64,000 bases of DNA from positions 5,146,001-5,210,000 of the forward strand of contig NZ_CP011339.1 of NCBI RefSeq assembly GCF_001264245.1, written 5' to 3'. The notes under the pieces are model-generated. The model was not told where the DNA came from. It saw only the letters and a program-made list of their open reading frames with translations, and made no database searches. The position numbers and the translations under genes are program-made. Of this stretch, positions 26,922-36,679 are shown piece by piece. Each line of letters opens with the position of its first letter. Positions within the stretch are counted from its first letter, which is position 1. The DNA is from Microcystis panniformis FACHB-1757 (lineage in GTDB: Bacteria > Cyanobacteriota > Cyanobacteriia > Cyanobacteriales > Microcystaceae).

Positions 26922-27125
26922 ATAGCTAACGAAACCGTCACTTATTCCCTAGAAGCAGTTCTGACAAGGATTGAGGGGAAAATCGACTCTCTGGAAAAAC
27001 GGATCGATGACAGATTTGATCAGGTAGATAAGAGATTTGATAAGATAGAAGAACGGTTGACGAAAGTGAGATGCTCCCCAAAGACTCTCTGGGAAATGCA
27101 GTTAAATAATTGGATGGCGACCTAA
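26922..27125 (+). pseudogene. Remnant of the tail-anchored coiled-coil family
   Basis: From 26922 the frame reads IANETVTYSLEAVLTRIEGK, then SLEKRIDDRFDQVDKRFDK and ends after 67 codons with an unrelated tail. It matches the N-terminal half of the proteins at 61612-64000. The start codon is ATA instead of ATG, and the C-terminal membrane tail is lost, so it is a relic. Confidence 0.85.
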
Positions 27126-27129
27126 AAAT

Positions 27130-28482
27130 ATGAGTGAATTAACTATTCGTCCAGCTAAAATTACTGGTGTCATCCCAGATTCGATCGCCGCCGAGGTGGG
27201 TTTTGAAATCGGGGATGCGCTCGTCTCTATCAATGGTAATCGTCCCCGGGACTTAATCGATTATCAATTTTTATGTGCCGATGAATTTTTAACCCTAGAA
27301 GTGCTTGATAGTCAGGGCAAAACTCATCAAGTAAAAATCGAAAAAGATTATCATGAAGACTTAGGTTTAGAGTTTGAAACTGCCCTTTTTGATGGCTTAA
27401 TTCAGTGTAATAATAAATGTCCTTTTTGCTTTATAGATCAACAACCAGAGGGCAAAAGAGAAACTTTATACTATAAAGATGATGACTATCGCTTAAGTTT
27501 TCTCTATGGCAGTTATTTAACCTTAACTAATCTCACCTCAAAAGAATGGCAGCGGATCGAAAAGATGCGAATATCACCGCTTTTTGTGTCCGTTCATGCC
27601 ACGGAACCCGATCTGAGGATTCGTCTCTTAAAAAATCCCCGCGCTGGTCAAATTTTAGACCATTTAAAATGGCTACAAGCCAGACAATTACAAATTCATG
27701 CCCAAGTGGTAGTTTGTCCCAATATTAATGATGGCATTCATCTCGAAAGAACCCTGTTAGATCTGGTTTCTTTTCATCGGGGGGATATTCCCTGTGTGGA
27801 GTCGGTTGCCGTAGTTCCCGTGGGATTAACCCGCTTTCGTCCCCAAGAAGATCAATTAATTCCCGTTAGCCAAGAAAAAGCGCGAGAAGTGATTGAACAA
27901 GTCCAAACTTTACAGAAACAATTTCGTCAAGAATTTGGCAGTAATGTGGTGTGGTTAGCCGATGAATGGTTTTTAATTGCCCGAGTCGATTTACCCCCTC
28001 AATCTCACTACGAAGACTATCCCCAAATCGGTAACGGAGTTGGCTCGATTCGTCAATTTATTAGGGATTTCCAGAAGACAGCCAAGAAGTTATTACCTGC
28101 TCAAATTACTCCATCTAGACGGTTAATATGGGTAGTGGGAAATGCGGTAGAACAAGCTTTTCAACCCCTAGTTCAACAGTTAAATAAGGTGCGGGGTTTA
28201 ACCGTGGAATTAGTGACTTTAAATAGTGATTATTGGGGGCAGGAAATCACGGTTACGGGTTTATTAACCGGGCAAGATCTTCTCAAAGGATTACAAGGTA
28301 AAAATCTTGGGGATGGGGTTTTATTACCCTCCCTCATGCTCAAGCATGGGGAAGCGGTATTTTTAGATGATCTCACCCTAGAAACTGTTATTAATCAGTT
28401 AGGAGTCCCTATTTATCCAGTTCTGGGAGTGGAGGAATTAATTAAAACTTGTCTTACTCTCAATCCCTTCAACAAATCCTAA
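27130..28482 (+). CDS. PDZ domain and radical SAM-type DUF512 protein (TIGR03279-like)
   Basis: 450 residues. The N-terminus is a PDZ-like module (GVIPDSIAAEVGFEIGDALV, SINGNRP), followed by a cysteine cluster LIQCNNKCPFCFIDQQPEG (CxxxCxxC of radical SAM enzymes), and a C-terminal DUF512 part (VVWLADEWFLIARVDLPP). This architecture defines a cyanobacterial family, also found in Firmicutes, of unknown substrate. ATG 27130 lies 5 bp after the coiled-coil relic with no clear ribosome-binding site. Single-gene unit. Confidence 0.9.
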   Translation: MSELTIRPAKITGVIPDSIAAEVGFEIGDALVSINGNRPRDLIDYQFLCADEFLTLEVLDSQGKTHQVKIEKDYHEDLGLEFETALFDGLIQCNNKCPFCFIDQQPEGKRETLYYKDDDYRLSFLYGSYLTLTNLTSKEWQRIEKMRISPLFVSVHATEPDLRIRLLKNPRAGQILDHLKWLQARQLQIHAQVVVCPNINDGIHLERTLLDLVSFHRGDIPCVESVAVVPVGLTRFRPQEDQLIPVSQEKAREVIEQVQTLQKQFRQEFGSNVVWLADEWFLIARVDLPPQSHYEDYPQIGNGVGSIRQFIRDFQKTAKKLLPAQITPSRRLIWVVGNAVEQAFQPLVQQLNKVRGLTVELVTLNSDYWGQEITVTGLLTGQDLLKGLQGKNLGDGVLLPSLMLKHGEAVFLDDLTLETVINQLGVPIYPVLGVEELIKTCLTLNPFNKS

Positions 28483-28587
28483 TCTTGAGAATAGATAATT
28501 ATCAGTAATCGGTGATCATATTTGAGTTTTTAGTGAGCGGTATTAGGTATTAGATATTAGGTATTAAGTAGAAAATTGCCGTTTTCT

Positions 28588-28632
28588 TGGCACTGATAAC
28601 TGATAACTGATAACTGATAACTGATAACTGTC
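28588..28632. repeat. STRR ATAACTG array abutting the MlaE stop codon
   Basis: Six tandem ATAACTG units run up to the stop codon of 28633-29427. 28500-28587 contains degenerate relatives (AGTGAGCGGTATTAGG). Confidence 0.9.
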
Positions 28633-29427
28633 TTAGCCGATTTCCACATTACCAGTCCCTTGAAACATCAGCCAAGAGAGGAAAAAATTAGCCACAAAAA
28701 TCGCTAATAAAGAAGTTACCACAGCCGTGGTAGTAGATTGACCAACTCCTTTAGCACCGCCGGTGGTGGTTAAACCCCAACTGCAGCCGATAATAGCAAT
28801 TAAAATCCCAAAAATAAGGGACTTGAACATAGAACTAATTAAATCCCATGTTTCCAGAAAATTTTGGGCTGATTGTAAGAATAGGGAATAGGAAATACCG
28901 TAAAGACTATCAGAAATCAATAAACCACCGAGTAATCCCGTGACTAAAGAGATAATAGTGAGCAGGGGTAACATTAAACTACAGGCAATCACCCGGGGAA
29001 TGACCAAATAATCGATCGGATCGGTTTTTAAAATATATAAAGCGTCAATTTGTTCTGTTACTCGCATTGTACCAATTTCGGCGGCAAAAGCCGAGCCAAC
29101 TCTCCCCGCCACCACCACCGCGGTTAAAACCGGGGCTAATTCCCTGGTTAAAGCCAAGGAAAGGACTCCCCCAACAAAACTACCCGCCCCAAAAAAAATA
29201 AATTCTCTGGCTACCTGAATAGTGAAAACCATACCCACAAAAGCAGCAGTAATTAGGGCAATTGTCAAGGATTCTGGTCCAACAATACTCATTTGTTCCA
29301 GAGTATTACGCCGGTGGATTTTGCCATTAAGAATATGTAAAAAAGTTTGTCCCGCTAATAAACCGGCAGCCCCCAAACGTTGGAACCATAAACTTAAACC
29401 ACCGGCAGCATCACTTTTTCTTGGCAT
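28633..29427 (-). CDS. MlaE-family lipid ABC transporter permease
   Basis: 264 residues with five to six membrane segments. Family motifs: ANKLHILNGK-like N-terminus, QMSIVGPESLTIALITAAFV, the central EIGTMRVTEQIDAL motif shared by MlaE and plant TGD1, and the C-terminal GCSWGLTTTGGAKGVGQSTT. It is the permease of a phospholipid/lipid transport system of the Mla/TGD type in the cell envelope (Synechocystis Slr1045-like). The ATPase and substrate-binding genes are not adjacent. Divergent from 29614 across a 187-bp promoter region. Confidence 0.92.
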   Translation of the reverse strand: MPRKSDAAGGLSLWFQRLGAAGLLAGQTFLHILNGKIHRRNTLEQMSIVGPESLTIALITAAFVGMVFTIQVAREFIFFGAGSFVGGVLSLALTRELAPVLTAVVVAGRVGSAFAAEIGTMRVTEQIDALYILKTDPIDYLVIPRVIACSLMLPLLTIISLVTGLLGGLLISDSLYGISYSLFLQSAQNFLETWDLISSMFKSLIFGILIAIIGCSWGLTTTGGAKGVGQSTTTAVVTSLLAIFVANFFLSWLMFQGTGNVEIG

Positions 29428-29613
29428 TTGTCGAGGGAATATCGCTAAAATCTAACTTATTATAGGCGAGAATTCCCTCTAATTATCCCTCGATTGTGGG
29501 GACTTGCTTTGATGCCACTCGATCGAGGGATAAGAAACTGTGGTTTTGCGCTGCTGGCAGGGGATAATAGAATTGTCTAGTAGCCGTCAGCTATCAACCC
29601 TGATTCTTTATCC

Positions 29614-30798
29614 ATGCCAGATTTAGCGAAAATTATCCTGAGAAACCATAAAATTGATGCTGTTAAACGATTCCATCCTTGGATATTTTCCGGGGCGATT
29701 AAAGAGATGGAGGGAGAAGTCAAAGAGGGTGCTATCGTGGAGGTTTATAGCGATCGAGGCGAATATCTAGCCACTGGACTGTATAATCCTAGCAATATTG
29801 CCGTTAAAATTCTTTCTTTCCCAAAAGTCAGCGATATTGCTCAATTATTTCTCGAAAAATTCCAGAATGCCTATCAGCTGCGGCAACAAATCGGTTTAGT
29901 GGATAACCCGAAAACTAACTGTTATCGTTTAATTAACGCTGAAGGGGACGGTTTACCCAGCTTAATCGTCGATTGGTACAATGGCACGGCGGTTATTCAA
30001 GCTTATTCCCTAGCTTTATACCAACGTCTCGATCTGATTGTCGATTGCCTGAAAACTATCTACGCTGACAATTTACGGGCAGTTTACGATAAAAGTGCCG
30101 CAGTTTTGGCGAAAAGCGCCCATATCTCCGAGAATAAATACTTATTTGGTCAAAAAACCGGCGATGAGGTGTTAGAATCCGGCCATCGCTTTATTATTGA
30201 TTGGGAAAAAGGACAAAAAACGGGATTTTTCCTCGATCAAAGGGAAAATAGAGCAATATTGACCCAATATTGCCAGAATAAACGGGTTTTAAACACTTTT
30301 TGTTACTCTGGCGGCTTTTCCGTCTATGCTATGCAAGCGGGGGCTGCCCTAGTCGATTCCGTTGATAGTTCTCACGGTGCGATCGATCTTACCGAAAAAA
30401 ATATCGCCCTGAATAATCTCAGCGAAGTTCCCCATCAATCCTACAGCACCGATGTTTTTAACTTTCTGCGCGACTGTGAGGAGGATTACGATCTGATTGT
30501 TCTCGATCCCCCCGCTTTTGCCAAAAGTATCCAATCCCGTCATCAGGCGGTTATGGCTTATAAAAGATTAAATCACCAAGCTTTCCAGAAAATTCGCCCC
30601 CAAGGTATTATTTTCACCTTTTCCTGTTCCCAAGTGGTTAACGAAGAACATTTTCAGGGGGCTGTCATGGCGGCAGCCATTGAATCGGCTCGCCCAGTGC
30701 GAATTTTAGCACGTTTAAGCCAACCAGCCGACCATCCCACCAGTATCTATCACTCGGAAGGTTCCTACCTGAAAGGATTGGTTTTAGCGGTGGATTGA
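29614..30798 (+). CDS. Class I rRNA methyltransferase, RlmI-like (PUA + SAM domain)
   Basis: 394 residues. N-terminal PUA domain (KIDAVKRFHPWIFSGAI, then SDRGEYLATGLYNPSN), then a Rossmann methyltransferase: VLNTFCYSGGFSVYAMQAGA as motif I, DSSHGAIDLTEKN, and the catalytic VLDPPAFAKS plus FTFSCSQVV region typical of m5C-type 23S rRNA methyltransferase RlmI. Substrate by analogy is a cytosine in 23S rRNA. Its 3' end overlaps the convergent VOC gene by 34 bp. Confidence 0.9.
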   Translation: MPDLAKIILRNHKIDAVKRFHPWIFSGAIKEMEGEVKEGAIVEVYSDRGEYLATGLYNPSNIAVKILSFPKVSDIAQLFLEKFQNAYQLRQQIGLVDNPKTNCYRLINAEGDGLPSLIVDWYNGTAVIQAYSLALYQRLDLIVDCLKTIYADNLRAVYDKSAAVLAKSAHISENKYLFGQKTGDEVLESGHRFIIDWEKGQKTGFFLDQRENRAILTQYCQNKRVLNTFCYSGGFSVYAMQAGAALVDSVDSSHGAIDLTEKNIALNNLSEVPHQSYSTDVFNFLRDCEEDYDLIVLDPPAFAKSIQSRHQAVMAYKRLNHQAFQKIRPQGIIFTFSCSQVVNEEHFQGAVMAAAIESARPVRILARLSQPADHPTSIYHSEGSYLKGLVLAVD

Positions 30799-31175
30799 TG
30801 GAAAATTAAACGATTACCATCGGGATCATAGATGTAGATTTCCAGACCGTGGGAAGCTTGGCTAATTTCTCCCCTAGCACCATAGCCGATTTCGCTCCAA
30901 TGCTCAAGGGCTTTTTCGAGACTCTCCACCTCGAAACAAATGCTCATGCCACTGCCCCTAGAATCGCTAAATTCCTCTCTGTGGGACTCTTTAGGGCAAA
31001 AAAGACATAATTTAAGGTTAATCAGCCTAAATTCTGCATAAACGGCGGCAAGGTAGGGCTTTGGTTCCTGTTGCAACAGTTGACGATAAAACTGTACCGA
31101 GCGATCGAAATTACTCGTGCCTAGGGCAATAAAAGCCTCTGTGTAATTGAATGGACTATCGGGGGGTTATTCATT
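30765..31175 (-). pseudogene. VOC/glyoxalase-family protein with an N-terminal frameshift
   Basis: The open frame from 31076 (TTG) gives 103 residues with the second half of a VOC domain (GSGMSICFEVESLEKALEHW, SHGLEIYIYDPDGNRLIFHQ). The missing first strand, EAFIALGTSNFDRSVQFYRQ, is present just upstream in the same frame but has no start; the only ATG (31175, MNNPP) is in another frame. A run of six C on the coding strand (31162-31167) would have to be seven to join them. Either a real frameshift, a length-variable tract or a sequencing error. Confidence 0.75.
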
Positions 31176-31574
31176 GGGTTTGGGGATTAGGAGAGGGGAG
31201 CAAGTCCTGTGGGGGCGAAGCATTCGGGCATAACCTATCGCTGAAACCGTAGATTTCCTATCCGAGATATGCTTCTCGCCCCTACTTTTTCAGCATACCC
31301 TACCTAGGGCTGGCTGAATAAATCTAAAAACCTTGTTGGATAAGGCTTTTAGACTTTTTTCCCCTGAAAAAGTCCTGACCATTGGAGTGATCGGGGGTAA
31401 AATTCCTGGACTTTTTCCCTGAAAATTAGGTAACTGACTACCTCAAAATCGGTAAAACCCCACACCCCACACCCCACACCCCTTACAGGTGTAGGTTTAT
31501 TACAAAGAGGTGAGTAGTCACACACAAGAGTGAGAAAATCAAGCTAGAGATTCAGAGGAGCATCGTGAAAGACA
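31176..31574. repeat. Mosaic intergenic repeats and IS 5' end
   Basis: 31208-31284 is a hairpin repeat (GGGGCGAAGCATTCGGGCAT and its partner GCTTCTCGCCCC) also found at 42767-42839. 31458-31480 carries CCCACACC heptamers. 31475-31574 is the 5' untranslated end of a transposase gene, repeated in reverse complement at 36464-36570. No other gene seen. Confidence 0.7.
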
Positions 31575-31630
31575 ATGCTAAACAACAAATATCTCAAGCA
31601 GTGGTCGTGCATAGTTTCAGAGCATCTACC

Positions 31631-32953
31631 CTGACTGACGGACACATTTTTCAATACAAAGACAAGTACTGTTATGTGAAAGCCTCAAACTCCTGAATAA
31701 AAGAAAAGGTAATTTTGCCATAATAATCCTGACGAGCTTTGCGAGAAGCAAAACAGGGAAAAGGGTCAACAGAAAATAAGTGGTCAAGTCGCAAGAAGGG
31801 ACGCGCCTTATGAACAACTCCCGCCAGCCAACGTCAACCAATTTTCAAATAACTCAAACCACGCCGAAAATGAGCATCAACCTGACGGCGAGAGCCAGAT
31901 TGTTGAACCGCCATGCCAGTTAAAGTAGCAAAGAGAATAGAAATGGCAACAATGAGATAGAGACGTTCTAAACAAGCAGCAGAGCGAACACGAGAATGTT
32001 CCCAGTCAAAAACGCCCGATTTACTGCCCTTGAAAGAGATGTTCAATGGGAAAACGAAGACCATACTGCCAGAAGGTGTCAAGGGTAGGAGGTTCATCGC
32101 TCAGAATTGCCCAATTATCCTTAACCCCTGGAACAGAGGCTAAAGCAAGATGAGCAGTGATTCTAGCCTCCTGCCAGACTTGAACGTTGCGATCAAAGCA
32201 GGCTTGCCGTTTGGGAGGATAGAGTTCTCTGACCTCATAGCCAAAACCCCGACGGCGAACACCGTAAATGAGGGTATCGCAAGGTAAGCGAAGACACCAA
32301 TGCCAAGTATTTTTCCTGAGCCATTGAATTAATTGCTGATTGGCAAAGCCTCGGTCGGCTAACAGCATGACATTCTCAAAGCCCTGAAGATAGCCTTTGG
32401 CTCTGTCCAACAAGGGTTCGTATTTCTCAAAAGCTAGGCTGGCACTACCATGTTCTAATCCCATCCACATCAAGGGGACGGCTCTCCCCCCGCAGACCAC
32501 CGCTAGATAGACAAAGCAGTATTGATTCCACAACAGAGTGGTATCTATTGCTAGATACAGTCTTTCCCCCTTCTCCTTCCAAGTCTCGATGGCTTTCAAT
32601 ATTAAGGGGATGTATATCTTTTCCACCGCTACTCTTCCATTCTGGCAAAAGCGATTCCACCGTCTCTGATAACTATTGGCTTGTTCGGCTCTGCTTTGTA
32701 CAAAGGGTTCCCATCTGGCTTGATTGAGACTTTGACTACTGAGTAGGGCTGTCACCATCCAACTGAGGACGGTTAAATGTCTTTTATCCACAAATCGGCT
32801 TCCTTGTTCTAGATAGGAATAAACTTGGGAGAAGATTCTGTTCTCGGTTTTCATCTTGTAGGGATTCTTGCTTTTTCCCTATCTACCCAGATATTTTTCT
32901 TTTTGGCAACCCTTGTCTTGTCAGGTTTTGACCCACTTGTGTCCGTCAGTCAG
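31631..32953 (-). mobile_element. IS4-like insertion sequence (1323 bp) with 9-bp target duplication
   Basis: Terminal repeats CTGACTGACGGACACA at 31631 and TGTGTCCGTCAGTCAG at 32953; the direct repeat GCATCTACC flanks it at 31622-31630 and 32954-32962. Confidence 0.93.
31672..32854 (-). pseudogene. IS4-type transposase, frameshifted with an internal stop
   Basis: Starts ATG 32854 (MKTENRIFSQVY). DDE motifs: LYLAIDTTLLWNQY (first Asp), NVMLLADRGFANQQ (second Asp) and YGLRFPIEHLF followed, in another frame, by SKSGVFDWEHSRVRSA (Glu region; IS4 Y-x2-R-x3-E signature). The frame shifts near 32030, and a TGA replaces Trp at 31834, so the C-terminal part to 31672 is not translated normally. Confidence 0.85.
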
Positions 32954-33158
32954 GCATCTACCTCATTTGTCAATACCGCAAGCTATCGGATTGGCGACTT
33001 GGAGTTTTGGCATGGTCATGACCAAATCGAGCAGCTTGACTCAGGTGTCGAGATTTATTGGCGCAGTCAACGAGGAAAAACCTAACACGGTCAGGCAGAG
33101 GCTGAAAGAATGGTAAGCTTTTACGCATTTAAGTTACATTGACAGCATTACCCTTATT

Positions 33159-33914
33159 TTAAATTTTTCTACTCCATTTAATAATCAATCCCCCTTCATT
33201 TAAAAGCTGATTGACTACTTTTTCCAGTTCTTCTTTATTTTCAAATTCTCGATTAGCTATGTACTCTTTAGCGGAATGCCACACTAATTCTATTAGGTTG
33301 TAATCTGGACTATAAGCTGGTAAAAACTCTAGCCTAATATTGGGCAACTCTTTTTCCAACTGCTCAATAACATCTTTCTTTTTGTGATAACTAGCATTGT
33401 CTAATATGATGATAATTTTCGGTCCTTTTTCTCGAAAATCTTCGGGCAGATTTCCCAAGTTTATCCGGCTCTTCGGGACTTGGTATGGTTCGATATGGGA
33501 GCATAAATCGACTCAATCCTTATCTGGCAAAAGATTTAATTGATTAGTTCGCTCCAGATCGCAAACAATTGACAAAAATTGCGGCAATGTCTGTCTCTAT
33601 AAAGGTTTCATTCCTTATAACCCCGTCCATTGCATAAGACAAACCGAAGAACCGTTTATCCATTCTTGACGAATCTCTTCATGAAGTTTCTTTAATTGTT
33701 CATGGAAAGTTTCTGAATTTCCTTTTTTGATCATAAAACCGACTCGTTTTTTGTCATTATATCTTAAGGCTCCCATCACATTCACCCTTCCTCTTTTTCT
33801 TTGTCCATTCACTTTTTTTCGCTTTCCTTTTTTTGTCCAAGCTCTCCTTCTTATTACTCTCAAACTAAATCCACACTCATAAGGGGCTGTGTGGCGAACT
33901 TCAAGGGGTGACAA
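33159..33914 (-). pseudogene. IS630-family transposase fragment interrupted by MITE A2
   Basis: Two open parts flank the MITE at 33467-33653: YECGFSLRVIRRRAWTKKGK up to EEIRQEWIN, then NLPEDFREKGPKIIIILDNA and PAYSPDYNLIELVWHSAKEY (the IS630 DDE motifs). Removing the MITE and one 8-bp duplication restores a single frame (EWINLGNLPEDF). The N-terminal part is missing where the IS4-type element at 33897 begins. Confidence 0.85.
33467..33653. mobile_element. MITE family A2, copy 2
   Basis: 187 bp with 8-bp duplication GTTTATCC at 33459-33466 and 33654-33661. Confidence 0.93.
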
Positions 33915-33919
33915 GGCGA

Positions 33920-35246
33920 CTAAAAGGCTTGCTGGATAAGGCGCATAGCCGTTAGACCCCTAGAAAAATCGGGGTGTTTTCCTGGCTTGAGGCGGATCAA
34001 AGAAAAGGCGAGTTCCGAGTACGCGTCCATCGACTCGATCCAGAAGCTCCCATAAGTAGTCATGCAAAATAAATTTCCTAGTGAAGACAGGCAAGAGGCA
34101 ATAGGCAAGAGGCAAAAGCTTTATCGAAATGTGTAATTAATTTTGCTTAGGTACTTAAGTACCTATCCAAAAATCGCTATGTCTTTCCGGACCGCGTTTC
34201 GCTTCTTTGGAGCGACAAATATAATCGCGAGTTCCCGATTTCTTGAGATTTTGACCACGGGTTGTATTCAAAGAGTAAGCGATAGCGATTAATAAAATTA
34301 AGGCGAGAAAGCGAGGCTCGCTCACTTTCGTTTTTTCAAGATTATATCCTCCCGTTTGACAATCTTTGAACATCGCTTCAATCCCGAATCGAGATTTATA
34401 TAACTTGAGAGTTATCTCTAAAGATTCTAGGTTGGTCAATAAATACTAAGGCTCTTTAGACCCTTTAGTTCGATAACCTCTTTTCCCATAAGTTGCTAGG
34501 TTGAACCCCTCGATCTCATGGCTTTTCGTGTGGGTCACTCCCCGAAAGAAGTTTCGCTCGCCCCGGTTCGGTTCTAACTCGGAAAGGGCTTGATAGTTTT
34601 CTCCATCTTTCAATCGCGTGTAGGTACTTTTCTTTTGACGGAAGATAAAAGCTACACCTCTGTCGTCAAGCCACTTCCCTAATTGCGCTGACTGAAATTC
34701 ACGGTCTCCCATTACGACGAGCGGATAGGGTTTCAACAACCCTAAGACTGGCTTGAGGAATTTTTTCGGTTCCCCGAGAGCGCTACTTCCTTTTTTATTC
34801 AGTAACACCCAATATACGGGCAAAGCTCTCCGACCACAAATCACACTGGCGACGAATAAATTTCTACCCTTCCAATCGGTTCTATCTATGACGACTAATA
34901 ATCTTCCCGCGTGTTTCAGTTTTTTGAGCCTTCTTCTTGGCTCTCGATTTTTATTTTTTCCGCTAAATTCTAGCTTGACGATCTGTTTGATCAAAGGAAA
35001 CCACAAGAGTTTCACGTTTAGTTGCGGGAGCTTAAGAAATCTCTGCAAATTCCGTCTTCTACTTTCAAAGGTTATCGGTTGCGGGAAAAGAGCGGCCAGT
35101 TTCTCTAGTTGGACTATCCGATGACTTTGTAAGAGCAGGATTAGGAGCTGTAAGGTCAAATAGCTCGCCTCGCTAAGGTTCGCCTGTAAACAAGCCTGAT
35201 AGAATGAAGGTAACATTTTAAAATTTTGAGTGGTTGTCCTAACCAC
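33920..35246 (-). pseudogene. IS4-family transposase with an amber stop and a MITE B insertion
   Basis: Without the MITE the frame is 408 codons from TTG/ATG-type start 35246 (MVRTTTQNFK). Motifs: LLVVIDRTDWKGRN, PLVVMGDREFQSA and YKSRFGIEAMFKDCQTGGY (Y-x2-R-x3-E of IS4). A TAG at 34446-34448 replaces the Trp expected in EPWYLL. MITE B (34053-34157) interrupts DFWIGTYGSFWIE; excision with one TA restores it. End reads SRGLTAMRLIQQAF. Confidence 0.85.
34053..34157. mobile_element. MITE family B inside IS4 transposase
   Basis: 105 bp including both flanking TA dinucleotides; interior nearly identical to the copy at 10164-10261. Confidence 0.9.
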
Positions 35247-35429
35247 TCTATTTCTTTAGGGGGTCGTTTGGCTAGACCCCCCGCTCTATCTAGCTTGTAG
35301 CCCCTCTGTCACCCCTTGAAGTTGTTTCCCCGTTTACCAGTAGAGAGCGCGCCGAGCCGACCCCAACCCGTTCAGGTCCTCGCTCCTTTCGGCGAGATCG
35401 TTGCCAATATCTAATTTCCGCTAGTGTTT

Positions 35430-36013
35430 TAAGTAGGGAGGCACAATTATTTGTAGGATGGGTTAGCGGTAGCGTAAACTATGCGGGCGTTGGGTTTCAT
35501 GCTTCAACCGTTCGGCAAAAGCTCACGGCCGAAGCCCAACCTACGTTCATCTTATATCTGGACTTCCCCCATACATAAATACTAAAAAATTAACAAAACC
35601 CTTACTGCAGGTCGCTTCTCAGAAAAAATTGAAAAGAGGCTACTGGGTACATTTTTGACTTGAAAATGGCTGTACCGTTGACTGTATCTGGAGTAGAGCG
35701 ATTCCGTAGAGTTGGCTGTATAGTGATCGCTAACCTGATTTTAACAGATAGTGTCATTAATCTCTAGAGTAAGGGATTCCCTCTGTAGCCATGTTTTTGC
35801 TGGTTTTCTGCCCCGAAACAAGCTATAATGGTCTAAAGGTCAAATTTGAAAATTTTTGCCTCAAACCCTATCGGCGTAAGAACTTCAGGATTTTGTGTCC
35901 AGTAGTTCATTGGTATTGTATTGCTTGAACTCAGGCTCTGTAAGACTTTTAGCCATAGCTAGTATTTTTATACGGGGGAAGTCCAGTTATATTTAATTCC
36001 ACCCACCCACTTA
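35430..36013. mobile_element. MITE family C containing a nested 429-bp element
   Basis: Outer ends TAAGTAGGGAGGCACAATTA (35430) and TTCCACCCACCCACTTA (36013) define MITE C. Its right half is split by a separate element at 35558-35986. 35324-35429 holds no recognisable gene. Confidence 0.85.
35558..35986. mobile_element. Unclassified 429-bp miniature element (family E)
   Basis: ~27-bp imperfect inverted ends: CTGGACTTCCCCCATACATA at the left and TACGGGGGAAGTCCAG at the right. It is flanked by TTATAT; other MITE C copies have the uninterrupted CTTATATTTAATTCC, so the insertion made a 6-bp duplication. No open frame of note. I do not recognise its family. Confidence 0.8.
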
Positions 36014-36014
36014 A

Positions 36015-36109
36015 TAAGTAGTCATGCAAAATTAATTACCTGCCCGATCGAGCTAAAACCCTTACGGGGCAATGATCGTCATGTGTAAATAATTTTGCCT
36101 AGGTACTTA
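36015..36109. mobile_element. MITE family B
   Basis: 95 bp, same interior as 16274-16368; lies 1 bp from the end of MITE C. 36110-36252 contains an unidentified short coding-like stretch on the minus strand (RPLYLWQFSIIDNYS) that I cannot assign. Confidence 0.85.
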
Positions 36110-36252
36110 GAACTCATAATTACTGTATTGCTATAATTATCGATAATAGAAAATTGCCAGAGGTATAGCGGGCGATGCGGGTTATTAGTCGTAGGATACT
36201 GCGTAATTTTTGCGTTAACCATGCTGATTCTTGCGAACCTCTTTATGATTGG

Positions 36253-36463
36253 TAAGTACCTAAGCAAAATTAATTACACATCTAAGCTCTCAGCCGTCAG
36301 CCTTTTGCTGATGTGAGTAAACAGTGAACTGAAAACTCAAATCCGATCCCTAATAGCTGTATCCCGTCTCGGAGTCTCGGAGTCTCCTGTATCCCGTCTC
36401 GGAGTCTCGGAGTCTCGGAGTCTGGGAGTCTCGACTAGGAAATTAATTTTGCACGACTACTTA
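36253..36463. mobile_element. MITE family B with internal tandem repeats
   Basis: Ends TAAGTACCTAAGCAAAATTA and TTTTGCACGACTACTTA; the interior is expanded by GTCTCGGA-type and CTGTATCCC units (36360-36435). Confidence 0.85.
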
Positions 36464-36570
36464 TTTGTTTTTCAGCATTGCCTTTCACGATGCTCCTCTA
36501 AATCTCTAGCTTGATTTTCTCACCTTGAGTGTGTGACTGCTCACCTCTTTGTAATAAACCTACACCTGTC
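36464..36570 (-). pseudogene. Transposase 5' end fragment (second copy of the element at 31475)
   Basis: Reverse complement of 31475-31590 with few differences: it includes the AGAGGAGCATCGTGAAAG leader and the first codons (MLKNK), cut by the MITE B at 36463. Together with 31475 it forms a ~105-bp inverted pair 5 kb apart. Confidence 0.8.
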
Positions 36571-36679
36571 AGGGGGGTGTGGGGTAGTGGAGCATTTGGC
36601 TGAAATTTCCCTAAACCCCTAAATCCCTATCACCCTATCACCCTATCACCCGACTCCTGACTCCTGACTCCGCGAGAGA

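Larger units (their letters stand above)
31575..33116 (+). pseudogene. Transposase N-terminal fragment split by an IS4-type element
   Basis: Joining 31575-31630 with 32963-33116 gives a continuous 69-codon frame: MLNNKYLKQWSCIVSEHL, then PHLSIPQAIGLATWSFGMVM and NEEKPNTVRQRLKEW, a common cyanobacterial transposase N-terminus. The inserted element (31631-32953) duplicated 9 bp. The catalytic part is missing beyond 33116, where IS630 sequence begins. Confidence 0.8.
33897..35323 (-). mobile_element. IS4-family insertion sequence (about 1.43 kb) interrupted by MITE B
   Basis: 17-bp terminal repeats AACTTCAAGGGGTGACA / TGTCACCCCTTGAAGTT enclose one transposase reading leftward. Its left end lies inside IS630 sequence. 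Confidence 0.85.

Noticed and set aside
36079..36267. 62-codon minus-strand frame with RPLYLWQFSIIDNYSN
   Set aside because: Starts and ends inside MITE B copies; the middle looks coding-like but is too short and unmatched to call a gene. Mentioned only as an unassigned stretch.
31471..36575. Large composite transposon bounded by ~105-bp inverted repeats
   Set aside because: The two arms are the 5' ends of two copies of the same transposase gene (MLNNKYLKQW and MLKNK), each cut by other insertions, so they need not be ends of one mobile unit.
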